From Streptomyces sp. SM10 (GTDB taxonomy: Bacteria > Actinomycetota > Actinomycetes > Streptomycetales > Streptomycetaceae), in the NCBI RefSeq assembly GCF_002910915.1, contig NZ_NEUF01000148.1, positions 1 to 53,270 on the forward strand: a stretch of DNA of 53,270 nt, given 5' to 3'. Positions 1 to 8,410 of this stretch are shown piece by piece; the first letter of the stretch is position 1; each line of letters opens with the position of its first letter. The notes beneath the pieces are model-generated. The model ran no database searches. It was not told the DNA's origin and saw nothing but the letters and a program-made list of their open reading frames with translations. A program made the position numbers and the translations under genes.

Positions 1-250
1 GTGCTCATTAGAGGACCATCCCTTCTGCAGCCCTCTTCGGTAGGGTTGTGACCTCTCGGTCCCGGTGGGTGCATGGCCAGTAGTGCGAGCCGTTCGACGG
101 CCAGCATGAGTTCCGCCAGCCCCGCCGGGCCGAGGCCGTCTGATCGGCTTCAGGGACACGCCCCGCAGAGGGCCGATTAATGAGCTCCCGGCAGACGACC
201 TCACCACCACCGGGCAGGTGCTCCGTCGACGTCACAGGAGTACTTCTTTC
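1..250 (+). ncRNA. IS110 non-coding end, candidate bridge-RNA region
   Basis: This stretch before the transposase has no convincing gene. In the IS110 group the non-coding end next to the transposase start is known to encode a structured bridge RNA with target- and donor-binding loops. Position and length fit. I could not fold it or identify the guide loops, so the RNA is inferred from the family, not seen directly. Confidence 0.3.
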
Positions 251-1471
251 GTGTTCATCGGATGGGACTGGGCGACCGAGACCCATGACGTCACCGTCAT
301 GGACGACGCCGGAAAACGCGTGGACCGGTGGGAGTTCGCCCACACCGAAGAGGGATTCGCCAGGACCCTGGCCCGGCTGGGGAAGCACGGAGCCCCGGCG
401 GATCTGCCCGTGATGATCGAGACCAGCCGCGGCCTGGCCGTGGACCGGCTGCTGGTTGCCGGCCACCCGGTGGTGCCCGTGCATCCCAACGCCTTCCACG
501 CCATGCGCCCGCGCTGGGGCGCCAGCAAGGCCAAGACCGACGCGGGCGACAGCATGAAACTCGCCGACTACCTGCGCACCGACGGCCACTTGCTGCCCCG
601 GCTGGAGCCCACCGAGCAGGCCACCCTCGATCTGCAGGCCCTCACCCGGACCCGCGCCGACCACGTCGAGGCCCGCATCGCGGCGGTCAACCAGCTTGCC
701 GCGCTGCTGGACATGCACTGGCCCGGAGGCAAGGCCGTGTTCGCCAACCTCGACAGCGACATCGCCATGGCCTTCCTGGAGCGCTACCCCACCCCGGCCT
801 CCGCCGCGAGGCTTACCGCCGGACGCCTCGAAGCCTGGTGCAAGCGCCACGGCTACTCCGGCAGGAAGCCCGGAGGTGTCCTGATCGAACGCCTGCGGAC
901 GGCCCCGAAGGCGGCCTCCCGCCTCAGCGAGGCAGTCGTCGAGCAGCTGGTCCAGGTCCAGGTCCAGCTGGTGAAGGGCATCCGCACGACCATCCGCACG
1001 CTGGACAAGACCATCGCCGAGGCGGTCGAAACCCACACCTACGCGCCGCTGTTCGCGACGATGCCGCGCATCGGCAGGGTCAGCCTCGGCCAGATCATCG
1101 GTGAGATCGGCCCGCTCCTGGAACGCGCCCGCACCAGCGAGCAGCTCATCGCCGAGGCCGGGGTCGTCCCCGTGACCCGAGCGTCGGGCAAGTCCCGCAC
1201 CGTCGCCTTCCGCTTCGCGACCAACCGCAGAGCCCGCGTCGCCCTGACCGCCTTCGCCGACAACAGCCGGCACGGCAGCGACTGGGCCGCGAAAATCTAC
1301 AACGACGCCCGAGCCCGCCAGAAACGACACCCCCACGCCATCCGCATCCTGGCCCGCGCCTGGCTTCGCGTGATGTGGGCCTGCTGGCGCGACGGCACCT
1401 GCTACGACCCCGCCATCCACCAGGCCAACGGCAAGATCAACACGACCACCGACACTGCCTTGGCGGCATAG
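251..1471 (+). CDS. IS110-family DEDD transposase
   Basis: 406 aa recombinase of the IS110 family. The N-terminal RuvC-like domain shows the acidic set: D6 in IGWDWA, E57 in MIETS and D97/D100 in KTDAGD. A helical linker follows (about 120-260). The C-terminal transposase_20 domain starts near PRIGRVSLGQ and has S312 in the motif ASGKS, the likely nucleophilic serine. I chose the GTG at 251, which has an AGGAG about ten bases upstream; a GTG at 218 in the same frame would add 11 residues unlike the family. No frameshift or internal stop is visible, so the enzyme may be active. It acts on DNA guided by the element's own RNA in studied relatives. Confidence 0.9.
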   Translation: MFIGWDWATETHDVTVMDDAGKRVDRWEFAHTEEGFARTLARLGKHGAPADLPVMIETSRGLAVDRLLVAGHPVVPVHPNAFHAMRPRWGASKAKTDAGDSMKLADYLRTDGHLLPRLEPTEQATLDLQALTRTRADHVEARIAAVNQLAALLDMHWPGGKAVFANLDSDIAMAFLERYPTPASAARLTAGRLEAWCKRHGYSGRKPGGVLIERLRTAPKAASRLSEAVVEQLVQVQVQLVKGIRTTIRTLDKTIAEAVETHTYAPLFATMPRIGRVSLGQIIGEIGPLLERARTSEQLIAEAGVVPVTRASGKSRTVAFRFATNRRARVALTAFADNSRHGSDWAAKIYNDARARQKRHPHAIRILARAWLRVMWACWRDGTCYDPAIHQANGKINTTTDTALAA

Positions 1472-1488
1472 AGGTTGACTCAGGAAAC

Positions 1489-1989
1489 TCATGCGTCCGC
1501 CTCCTCCGGTGCGGGGCGCCGGTAGTCGCCGGACTTCCCGCCCGACTTCGCCTCGACCCGGACGTCCGTGATCACCGCGCTCTTGTCGACCGCCTTGATC
1601 ATGTCGATCACGGTGAGCGCGGCGACCGAGACCGCGGTCAGGGCCTCCATCTCGACCCCCGTACGGTCCGTCGTCTTCACGGTGGCCAGGATCTCCACCG
1701 CGTCGTCGGCGACGCTCAGGTCCACCTTCACGCCCGAGACGGCGAGCGGGTGGCAGAGCGGGATCAGGTCCGGGGTCCGCTTGGCCCCCATGATCCCGGC
1801 GATGCGCGCGGTGGCGAGGGCGTCCCCCTTGGGGACACCCTCGCCCCTGAGGAGCTCGACGACACGCGGTGACACCAGGACCCGGCCGCTGGCCCGGGCG
1901 ACCCGTGTCGTGACGTCCTTCTCCGACACGTCGACCATGCGGGCCGCGCCCGCCTCGTCAATGTGCGTCAGCCTGTTCTGCGTACTCAA
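1489..1989 (-). CDS. moaC: cyclic pyranopterin monophosphate synthase MoaC
   Basis: Converts the MoaA product (3',8-cyclo-GTP) to cyclic pyranopterin monophosphate in cytoplasmic molybdenum cofactor synthesis. Family motifs are all present: LIPLCHPL, GVEMEALTA, DMIKAVDK and a GGKSG-type C terminus. The frame is open further upstream to 2043, but those residues are arginine-rich and unlike MoaC. The TTG at 1989, with GGAG just upstream, gives 166 aa, close to the usual 160. It lies downstream of moeA on the same strand with a gap of about 125 bases, so co-transcription is likely. The IS110 element begins less than 20 bases after its stop, which may have separated it from a downstream mogA. Confidence 0.93.
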   Translation of the reverse strand: MSTQNRLTHIDEAGAARMVDVSEKDVTTRVARASGRVLVSPRVVELLRGEGVPKGDALATARIAGIMGAKRTPDLIPLCHPLAVSGVKVDLSVADDAVEILATVKTTDRTGVEMEALTAVSVAALTVIDMIKAVDKSAVITDVRVEAKSGGKSGDYRRPAPEEADA

Positions 1990-2114
1990 CTCACTCCGCC
2001 TAGCGGTAGGGCGCCGGTTGCCCGTCCGTCCGCGCCGGGGCACGGATTGAGGGGCCCGGGGGGCTTCCCCCGGTAAGGCACAGCGCCAGACACCGTACCG
2101 CCACCGCGCGGAAG

Positions 2115-3425
2115 TCAGCGGAGGAGGATGACCTCGGTCTCCGTGCCGGGCTCGGCGGAGGTCACGTCCTCGGGCAGCACGATCAGCGCGTCCGCCTGGG
2201 CGAGGGCCGCGATCAGATGCGATCCGGCTCCGCCGACGGGCGTCACCGTGCCCGCCTCGGCGTCGTAGGTGCCGCGCAGGAACTGGCGCTTGCCGGACGG
2301 CGAGGAGAGCGCCCCGTCGGTGGCGAGCGTGGCCCGCACCGTGGGGCGGTGGACGTCGTCGAGGCCCATCAGCGTCAGGATCGCCGGACGGACGAACAGC
2401 TCGAAGGAGACGTACGAGGAGACCGGATTGCCCGGCAGCGCCAGCAGAGGCGTGTGGTCGGGTCCGATCGAACCGAATCCCTGCGGCTTGCCCGGCTGCA
2501 TGGCGAGCTTACGGAAGTCGATGCCGCCGCCGGCCTCGTCCTCGTCGCCCACGGAGGACAGGGCCTCCTTGACCACGTCGTACGCGCCGACACTCACACC
2601 GCCCGTGGTGACGACGATGTCGGCGCGGATCAACTGGTCCTCGATCGTGGCCCGCAGCGTCTCGGCGTCGTCGGCGACCGCGGGCACCCGGTAGGCGATG
2701 GCACCCGCGTCCCGGGCGGCGGCGGTCAGCGCGAAGCTGTTCGAGTCGTAGATCCGGCCGGCGGTCAGCTCCTCGCCCGGCTGCGCCAGCTCGCTGCCGG
2801 TGGAGAGCACGACGACGCGCGGACGGGGCCGCACCCGCACCGTGGAGCGGCCGATCGCGGCGAGCAGCCCGATCTGCGGCGGTCCCACGACCGAACCCGC
2901 GCGCAGCGCCAGGTCGCCGGGGAGCACGTCGCTGCCCTTGGCCCGGACATGGGCGCGGGGCTTGACCGGCCGGTGGACGCGGACCTCGCCGCTCGCTCCC
3001 TCCGGGGCGGCGCTGTGGGCGCGCATGGAGGCGGCGGGACCACCCCCGGTGCCGCCGTCGGTCCACTCGACCGGGACGACCGCCTCGGCGCCCGCGGGCA
3101 GCGGCGCACCGGTCATGATGCGCGCGGCCTCGCCCGGACCCACCGACCGGCCGTCGGCCAGGCCCCCGTCACCCGCGGCGACGTCACCGATGACGGTGAG
3201 GACCGCGGGGAACTCCTCGCTGGCACCCTCGACATCGGAGATCCGGACGGCGTATCCGTCCATCGAGCTGTTGTCGAAGGGCGGCAGGGAGATCTCCACG
3301 ACCACGTCCTCGACCAGGACACAGCCCTGGGCGTCGGGAAGCTGCAGCTCGATGGCTTCGAGCGGCTTCACCGCGGCGAGAATGTCGTCCAGGTGCTCGT
3401 CCACCGACCAGATCGTGCTGCTCAA
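2115..3425 (-). CDS. moeA: molybdopterin molybdenumtransferase MoeA
   Basis: 436 aa enzyme that inserts molybdate into adenylylated molybdopterin. The N-terminal MoeA_N region contains the conserved PPFDNSSMDGYAVR stretch. The central MoCF domain has VVLSTGSEL and TTGGVSVGAYD. The C-terminal part has ALPGNPVSSYVSFELFVRP and a beta-barrel tail. The start is TTG at 3425. The frame runs on upstream through galU, but the sequence there is only antisense-like; TTG with a GAGGAG about ten bases upstream is the sensible start. That ribosome site lies inside the last codons of galU, whose stop is only four bases away, so translation of the two genes is probably coupled. Confidence 0.93.
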   Translation of the reverse strand: MSSTIWSVDEHLDDILAAVKPLEAIELQLPDAQGCVLVEDVVVEISLPPFDNSSMDGYAVRISDVEGASEEFPAVLTVIGDVAAGDGGLADGRSVGPGEAARIMTGAPLPAGAEAVVPVEWTDGGTGGGPAASMRAHSAAPEGASGEVRVHRPVKPRAHVRAKGSDVLPGDLALRAGSVVGPPQIGLLAAIGRSTVRVRPRPRVVVLSTGSELAQPGEELTAGRIYDSNSFALTAAARDAGAIAYRVPAVADDAETLRATIEDQLIRADIVVTTGGVSVGAYDVVKEALSSVGDEDEAGGGIDFRKLAMQPGKPQGFGSIGPDHTPLLALPGNPVSSYVSFELFVRPAILTLMGLDDVHRPTVRATLATDGALSSPSGKRQFLRGTYDAEAGTVTPVGGAGSHLIAALAQADALIVLPEDVTSAEPGTETEVILLR

Positions 3426-3429
3426 GCTG

Positions 3430-4332
3430 TTACAACTCCTCGGTGACGTAACTGCGCAGCCAGGTCCGGAAGTCCGGGCCCAGGTCTTCACGTTCGCACG
3501 CGAGCCTGACAATGGCACGCAGATAGTCGCCACGGTCACCGGTGTCATAGCGACGGCCCTTGAAGACGACGCCGTGCACCGGGCCGCCGATCTTCTCGTC
3601 CTCGGCCAGCAGTTGGAGGGCGTCGGTGAGCTGGATCTCGCCGCCGCGGCCGGGCTCGGTCCGGCGCAGTATGCCGAAGACCGCGGGGTCCAGGACGTAC
3701 CGGCCGATGACGGCGAGATTGCTGGGCGCATCGGACGGGTCGGGCTTCTCCACGAGGCCGGTGACCCGGACGACGTCGCCGTCGGTGGTCGCCTCGGTGG
3801 CCGCGCAGCCGTACATGTGGATCTGCGCGGGATCGACCTCCATCAGCGCGACGACGCTGCCGCCCTCGCGCTCCTGGATCTCGACCATGCGGGCGAGAAG
3901 GGGGTCACGCGGGTCGATCAGGTCGTCGCCGAGAAGGACGGCGAACGGCTGGTCACCGACGTGCGGCGCGGCGCACAGGACGGCGTGACCGAGGCCTCGC
4001 GGGTCCCCCTGGCGCACGTAGTGCATGGTGGCCAGGTCGCTGGACTCCTGGACCTTGGAGAGGCGTTCGGCGTCGCCCTTGCGGGTCAGCGCGGACTCCA
4101 GCTCGTAGTTCCGGTCGAAGTGGTCCTCGAGGGGGCGTTTGTTGCGACCGGTGATCATCAGTACGTCGGAGAGGCCTGCCCCGACCGCCTCCTCGACGAC
4201 ATACTGGATGGCGGGCTTGTCGACGACAGGCAGCATCTCTTTGGGAGTGGCCTTGGTGGCCGGCAGGAACCGGGTGCCGAGACCTGCAGCTGGAATGACA
4301 GCTTTGCTGATCCTGGGGCGCGACTGAGTCAT
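3430..4332 (-). CDS. galU: UTP-glucose-1-phosphate uridylyltransferase GalU
   Basis: 300 aa nucleotidyltransferase making UDP-glucose from UTP and glucose 1-phosphate for polysaccharide and cell-envelope sugars. The nucleotide-binding signature AAGLGTRFLPATK is near residue 12, followed by PKEMLPVVDKP. Later come GLGHAVLCA, the metal-binding region LLGDDLI and the sugar-binding VTGLVEKP. The ATG at 4332 starts exactly at the family N terminus; the open frame extends further but without likeness. It is first of a minus-strand run with moeA and moaC, and is divergent from the folate cyclo-ligase gene with about 95 bases between the starts. No clear Shine-Dalgarno precedes the ATG. Confidence 0.94.
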   Translation of the reverse strand: MTQSRPRISKAVIPAAGLGTRFLPATKATPKEMLPVVDKPAIQYVVEEAVGAGLSDVLMITGRNKRPLEDHFDRNYELESALTRKGDAERLSKVQESSDLATMHYVRQGDPRGLGHAVLCAAPHVGDQPFAVLLGDDLIDPRDPLLARMVEIQEREGGSVVALMEVDPAQIHMYGCAATEATTDGDVVRVTGLVEKPDPSDAPSNLAVIGRYVLDPAVFGILRRTEPGRGGEIQLTDALQLLAEDEKIGGPVHGVVFKGRRYDTGDRGDYLRAIVRLACEREDLGPDFRTWLRSYVTEEL

Positions 4333-4427
4333 GCGCAGCACTTTAACCGGTGCGTATGGGTGGAAGATGAGCGTCCGGTTAACTTCGTCCTCATACATCC
4401 ACATAAGACGAGCTATGTGAGCACCCG

Positions 4428-5057
4428 TTGAACCATGACATGTCCCGAAAGGCACAGCTGCGGCGCGAACTGCTCGCCGCACGCGCGCTTCTCACCTCCG
4501 AGGACGTGCGGAACGCCGCTTCGGTTCTGGCGGCGGCCGCATCCGGTCTTGCGGAGCTGGCCGGCGCACGGACCGTGGCGGCCTACGTGTCCGTCGGGCG
4601 GGAGCCGGGGACCCGTGCCCTCCTGGACGCTCTGCACGCCAGGGGCGTACGCGTGCTGCTTCCGGTGCTCATGGCGGACAACGACCTGGACTGGGCCGTG
4701 TTCGACGGGGCGGAGCATCTCGTGCCCGCCGGCCGCGGGCTGCGGGAACCGGACGGAGCACGCCTCGGGCCGCACGCGGTCCTGGAAGCGGACGCGGTCC
4801 TGCTGCCGGGACTCGCCGTGGACGGGCGCGGGATGCGGCTGGGGCGCGGCGGAGGCAGTTACGACCGGGTACTGGCCCGCCTCGCGGAAGCCGGGGCCCA
4901 CCCCGCCCTCGTCGTCCTGCTGTACGACGACGAGGTGGTCGCGCGGGTTCCCGAGGAACCGCACGACCACCCCGTGGATGCCGTGGTCACGCCGGCCGGA
5001 ACGCGGCGCTTCCCGCGCGGACGCGGGACGGGGGACGCGGACCCGGCCGGTTCCTAG
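4428..5057 (+). CDS. 5-formyltetrahydrofolate cyclo-ligase
   Basis: Cytoplasmic ATP-dependent enzyme that converts 5-formyl-THF to 5,10-methenyl-THF, recycling a storage or inhibitory folate. The diagnostic GMRLGRGGGSYDR motif (ATP and Mg binding) is near residue 140. The N-terminal helix SRKAQLRRELLAARALL and the YVSVGREPGTRALLDAL segment are typical. Length is 209 aa from the TTG at 4428, or 205 from the ATG at 4440; neither has a strong ribosome site. The C terminus carries an extra arginine/glycine-rich tail. Its TAG stop overlaps the TAG stop of the convergent exporter gene within one CTAG. Confidence 0.9.
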   Translation: MNHDMSRKAQLRRELLAARALLTSEDVRNAASVLAAAASGLAELAGARTVAAYVSVGREPGTRALLDALHARGVRVLLPVLMADNDLDWAVFDGAEHLVPAGRGLREPDGARLGPHAVLEADAVLLPGLAVDGRGMRLGRGGGSYDRVLARLAEAGAHPALVVLLYDDEVVARVPEEPHDHPVDAVVTPAGTRRFPRGRGTGDADPAGS

Positions 5058-6823
5058 ACGCCGGCGCCCGGGCGTTCCGGAACCGGAGCCTGCCCCGGAC
5101 CCGGACCCGGACCCGGACCCGGACCCGGACCCGGACCCGGACCCGGACCCGGACCCGGACCCGCGGCGACGGTCACTCCGGCGGCCTTGCCGTGCTCGGC
5201 GGAGGGGCTCACGCCGCCGCCCCGGCGTACGGCCTGTCCTGCGGGCGCCGGGGCCGTGCGCGGGACCCGCAGGAGGACGAAGGCGAGCACGGCGGCCAGG
5301 AAGGTCAGCGCCGCGGCGACGACCAGACACAGGCGCATGCCGTCGAGGAAGGAGTCGCCGACGGCGGCCCACACCCGTCCGGCCTCCGCACCCAGCGGCA
5401 CTCCGCCGGCGCCACCGAGACCGTCGGCCCGCACGGCCTCCACGACGTGGGCGCTCGTCGCACCCGTGACACCGGCGTCGGCGAGGTGACCCGGCAGCGC
5501 GTCAGCGGCGCGGCTGGTGAGCAGGGCCCCGAGGACAGCCGGGCCGAGGGCGCCGCCGACCTGCCGGAAGGCGTTGTTCCCGGCGGCGGCCATCCCCGCG
5601 AGCTGGTGCGGGACGGAACCGACGGCCGTCGCCGTCATGGGCGTGGTGACCAGGCCCATGCCGAGGCCGAGCAGGATCAGCCGCCAGGACAGGGACCCGA
5701 AGGACGTGTCGGCCTCCGCGCCCAGCAGGAACAGCAGCGAGGCCGTCACCATGAGCAGGCCGACGGTGATCATGCCGCGCGTGGAGAGCCGGTGCATGAG
5801 CCGGCCGGCCGGACCGCTGACGACCAGGGCCGCCCCGGTCACCAGCAGCATCCGCCAGGCCGCGTCGAGGGTGTCGAGGTGCTGCACCATCCCGAAGTAC
5901 AGGCTCAGGACGAAGAAGAACCCGATCATGGCCATGAACATCACCATCGCGACGAGGGTGGTCGCGGCGAAGCCCGGGCTGCGGAACAGGGACAGGTCGA
6001 GCATGGGGCTCGCGGAACGGCGTTCGACGAGCACGAACAGGGCGCCGCTGGCCCCCGCCACGGCGAGCGCCGCCAGGACCTCCGTGTCGCCGAAGGAACC
6101 GGCGCCGCCCTCGATGACGCCGTAGACGAGCCCGGTGATCGCGAGAGCGGCGGTGATCTGGCCGGGCCAGTCGAGACGGCGCCCGTGCGGTGCGCGCGAG
6201 TCAGCGAGCATCCGTACGGCGATGACGAAGGCGATCAGCGCGACCGGGATGGGCGCCACGAAGATCCAGCGCCACTCGGTGCGGGACACGACCGTGCCGG
6301 CCAGGACCCCGCCGACGGCGAGCGCACCGAGCAGGCACATCGCCCAGATGCCGATGTACTTGCCGCGCTCCCGGAAGTCGGGCACCGCGTGGCTGATGAG
6401 GGCGAGGGTCGTCGGAAGGAGGGCGGCGGCGCCGAGGCCCGACAGCGCCTGGCCGATCCACACGACCTGCACGGTGCCGGCGCTCAGCGCGGTGGCCGCT
6501 CCGGCGGCCGTCAGCAGGAGACCGGCGAGGAAGACCTTCTTCCGGCCGTGGACGTCGCCGAACACCCCCGCCGTCAGGATGAACGCCGCCATGGGCAGGA
6601 CGAACGCGTCCGAGACCCAGGAGAGTTCTGAGGTCGAGGCGCCCAGCGCCTGCTGGATCGCCGGGAGGCTCACCGACACCGTCGTCACCGGCAGGTAGGC
6701 GACGAACACCCCCAGGCAGGCCATGAGGATGGTGGCGCGCCGGTGGGAGACCTGCGGCGCGGGCGCCTGGCGACCGGACAGGGTGGCCTGGCCGGGCACG
6801 GCGGCCGGACTGCTGTGGGACAC
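5054..6823 (-). CDS. MFS transporter, DHA2 (EmrB/QacA) family, with Gly-Pro repeat tail
   Basis: 589 aa drug/H+ antiporter-like membrane protein with about 14 hydrophobic segments. The first segment starts near residue 32, and motif A appears as GDVHGRKKVF. The motif C-like GVLAGTVVSRTEWRWIF region marks the DHA2 branch. After the last helix (about residue 525) comes a soluble tail with an alternating Gly-Pro run encoded by a CCGGAC repeat. The start is GTG at 6823 with AAGGAGC seven bases upstream. It is divergent from an AsnC-type regulator, with a large inverted repeat between them, so that regulator is the obvious candidate controller. Substrate cannot be told from sequence. Confidence 0.9.
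   Translation of the reverse strand: MSHSSPAAVPGQATLSGRQAPAPQVSHRRATILMACLGVFVAYLPVTTVSVSLPAIQQALGASTSELSWVSDAFVLPMAAFILTAGVFGDVHGRKKVFLAGLLLTAAGAATALSAGTVQVVWIGQALSGLGAAALLPTTLALISHAVPDFRERGKYIGIWAMCLLGALAVGGVLAGTVVSRTEWRWIFVAPIPVALIAFVIAVRMLADSRAPHGRRLDWPGQITAALAITGLVYGVIEGGAGSFGDTEVLAALAVAGASGALFVLVERRSASPMLDLSLFRSPGFAATTLVAMVMFMAMIGFFFVLSLYFGMVQHLDTLDAAWRMLLVTGAALVVSGPAGRLMHRLSTRGMITVGLLMVTASLLFLLGAEADTSFGSLSWRLILLGLGMGLVTTPMTATAVGSVPHQLAGMAAAGNNAFRQVGGALGPAVLGALLTSRAADALPGHLADAGVTGATSAHVVEAVRADGLGGAGGVPLGAEAGRVWAAVGDSFLDGMRLCLVVAAALTFLAAVLAFVLLRVPRTAPAPAGQAVRRGGGVSPSAEHGKAAGVTVAAGPGPGPGPGPGPGPGPGPGPGPGQAPVPERPGAGV
5095..5160 (+). repeat. hexanucleotide tandem repeat CCGGAC, 11 copies
   Basis: Eleven uninterrupted copies of CCGGAC run from 5095 to 5160. 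On the minus strand they encode a Gly-Pro dipeptide run in the C-terminal tail of the exporter. Because the unit is six bases, changes in copy number keep the reading frame and only change tail length. Confidence 0.97.
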
Positions 6824-7300
6824 GTGGAAAGCTCCTTCTGAGCATGTGGCTGCGTGGACGGCCGCCCGGCGACTTCTTCGCGCCGAGCCGGACCGCCGGG
6901 ACAGTGGTGTCCGCGTGGACGCGCGGGCACCACTGTCCCGACGGCCTCACCGCGCGCGCCTTGGGAGGCGTGCGCGATGGTCCGTCCGGTCGGAATCGGT
7001 CCGGTCGTCAGGACGACGGGCGGCCCCCGTGCGCCCCCGCGTCGCGGGGTGGGGAGAGCCGGCCCCGTGCGGCACGACGGACGGAGCGCCCGAGGGGCAC
7101 TGCCGACGCGGCGTCCCCCTCGCCGGTCACGACGGCACCGGCCTTCGTCGCCCGGTCCGTGACCGATGACGGCCCGCGCGGCGGTCCGGCCGCACCTGAT
7201 TCCTGGACCAGTCTCCGGCAGGGGGCGGCGAACCACCCCCCTGCCGCCGCCGCGGCGCACGAAACTGGCGTCGGAGGTCCGTCCGGGAGATATTCACTCC
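6824..7300. other. divergent intergenic region between exporter and AsnC regulator
   Basis: About 477 bases without a supported gene. Besides the inverted repeat at 6897-6940 it contains a second, 10-bp repeat: CGGCAGGGGG at 7216-7225 and CCCCCTGCCG at 7237-7246, about 55 bases before the regulator start. Several frames are open through it, but none resembles a protein. Confidence 0.6.
6897..6940. promoter_or_regulatory. 19-bp inverted repeat upstream of the DHA2 exporter, candidate operator
   Basis: Arms at 6897-6915 and 6922-6940 pair over 19 positions with one T/G mismatch around a 6-base centre; the outer words are CGGGACAGTGGTG and CACCACTGTCCCG. The site is about 75-115 bases upstream of the exporter start and about 360 upstream of the AsnC regulator start. 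It could be a regulator site or a hairpin in the leader. Confidence 0.5.
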
Positions 7301-8308
7301 ATGCCCGACGCCGTGGACACCCGAATCCTCCACTCGCTGCAGATCTCGCCCCGGGCGCCGTTCCGCTTGATCAGCGAGGTCGCGGGAGTCTCCGAGCAGA
7401 CGGTGGCACGGCGCTTCCAGGCTCTGCGGCGCCGCGGTGTGGTGCGTGTGATGGGCCTGGTGAACCCGGCGGTCCACGGCCAGGCCACCTGGGTCGCACG
7501 CATCACGTGCCGCCCGGACCGGGTCGACGTGATCGCGGAGGCACTGACCCGCCGGCCCGACGTGTCCTACTCGCACCTCGCCTCCGGCGGTGCCGAGATC
7601 ATCTGCACCCTCAACGCCCCGATCGCCGAGGACCGCGGCCCCGACCTGCTGCCCCGCCGTCTCCAGCGTTCCTCCGGAGTGCTCGGCGTCGACATGGCCC
7701 TGATGCTGCACTCCTTCTCGGCGCCCTGGGCGCACTGGACGGGCTTCGGGCCACCGCTGAGCGCGGAGGCGGTCGCGCTGCTGACCGCGCACGACCCGCG
7801 GTCCGAGCGCCGGCCCGAGGTCGCGCCGGTCCCGCCGAGGCAGGAGGACCTTCCGCTGCTGACCGCGCTCGCGGAGGACGGCCGCGCGAGCCACGCCCGG
7901 CTCGCCCAGCTCACCGGCTGGTCCACGAACCGGGTCGGCCGCCGCCTGGAGAATCTGGAGGCGGCCGGCACCCTCTACTACGACGTCGACCTGCTGTCCC
8001 AGCGCCTGGGCTGGACCCTCCAGGCCACCCTGTGGCTGCGCACGGCGCCCGCCCACCTCCATCAGGTGGGCTCAGCCCTGGTCCACCACCCGGAAGTCGC
8101 CTTCGCCGGCGCCCTCGCGGGCGAACACAACCTCATGGCCATCGTCATCTGCACCGGTCCGCAGGACTTCTACCGTTATCTGACGACGAGCCTCGCCGCG
8201 ATCCCCGGGGTCGACGCCTACACCGTCAGCATCCGCGTACGCCACCTCAAGCAGGCGGCTTCCCTCGTCACCCAGGGGCGGCTGGTCCACTACCCGGGCA
8301 CGGGGTGA
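7301..8308 (+). CDS. Lrp/AsnC-family regulator with two HTH-ligand modules
   Basis: 335 aa, about twice the usual AsnC length. Two winged-helix units are visible: residues about 5-50 (DTRILHSLQISPRAPFRLI, then SEQTVARRFQALRRRGVV) and about 183-225 (LPLLTALAEDGRASHARLA, then TNRVGRRLENLEAAG). Each is followed by a RAM/AsnC ligand-binding-like region. Such tandem AsnC proteins are common in Streptomyces. I chose the ATG at 7301, with GGGAGA upstream, where the HTH begins; the frame is open further back but has no domain. Being divergent from the DHA2 exporter suggests it senses a small molecule and controls export. Confidence 0.88.
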   Translation: MPDAVDTRILHSLQISPRAPFRLISEVAGVSEQTVARRFQALRRRGVVRVMGLVNPAVHGQATWVARITCRPDRVDVIAEALTRRPDVSYSHLASGGAEIICTLNAPIAEDRGPDLLPRRLQRSSGVLGVDMALMLHSFSAPWAHWTGFGPPLSAEAVALLTAHDPRSERRPEVAPVPPRQEDLPLLTALAEDGRASHARLAQLTGWSTNRVGRRLENLEAAGTLYYDVDLLSQRLGWTLQATLWLRTAPAHLHQVGSALVHHPEVAFAGALAGEHNLMAIVICTGPQDFYRYLTTSLAAIPGVDAYTVSIRVRHLKQAASLVTQGRLVHYPGTG

Positions 8309-8326
8309 GAGGCGCCCGCGCGACGA

Positions 8327-8381
8327 CGGACGGCGACGGGCCGCCCACCACCAAGGGGGGTGGGCGGCCCGTCGCCGTCCG
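8327..8381. terminator. 23-bp perfect hairpin, probable bidirectional terminator
   Basis: Arms 8327-8349 and 8359-8381 are perfect complements of 23 bases with a 9-base loop. It lies between the 3' ends of the convergent AsnC regulator and penicillin acylase genes. No long T run follows, as is usual for Streptomyces terminators. Confidence 0.85.
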
Positions 8382-8410
8382 CTCGAACCGTCGTTGCCGC
8401 CCGGGCGGGC

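Larger units (their letters stand above)
1..1488 (+). mobile_element. IS110-family insertion element (left end uncertain)
   Basis: One DEDD transposase gene is flanked by about 250 bases of non-coding DNA upstream and under 20 bases downstream before the moaC stop codon. A long upstream and very short downstream flank fits the IS110 subgroup rather than IS1111. I see no terminal inverted repeats, as expected for the family. The right end must lie in 1472-1488 because moaC ends intact at 1489. The left end may be inside the first bases or beyond the window. The element sits just 3' of moaC, where I would have expected mogA from Streptomyces gene order. Confidence 0.65.

Noticed and set aside
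8..1492. 494-codon open frame on the minus strand across the transposase
   Set aside because: Gly/Ala/Val-rich shadow translation opposite a gene with clear DEDD motifs; no domain of its own.
5095..5160. CRISPR-like array
   Set aside because: Units are adjacent 6-mers without spacers; no cas genes in the window.
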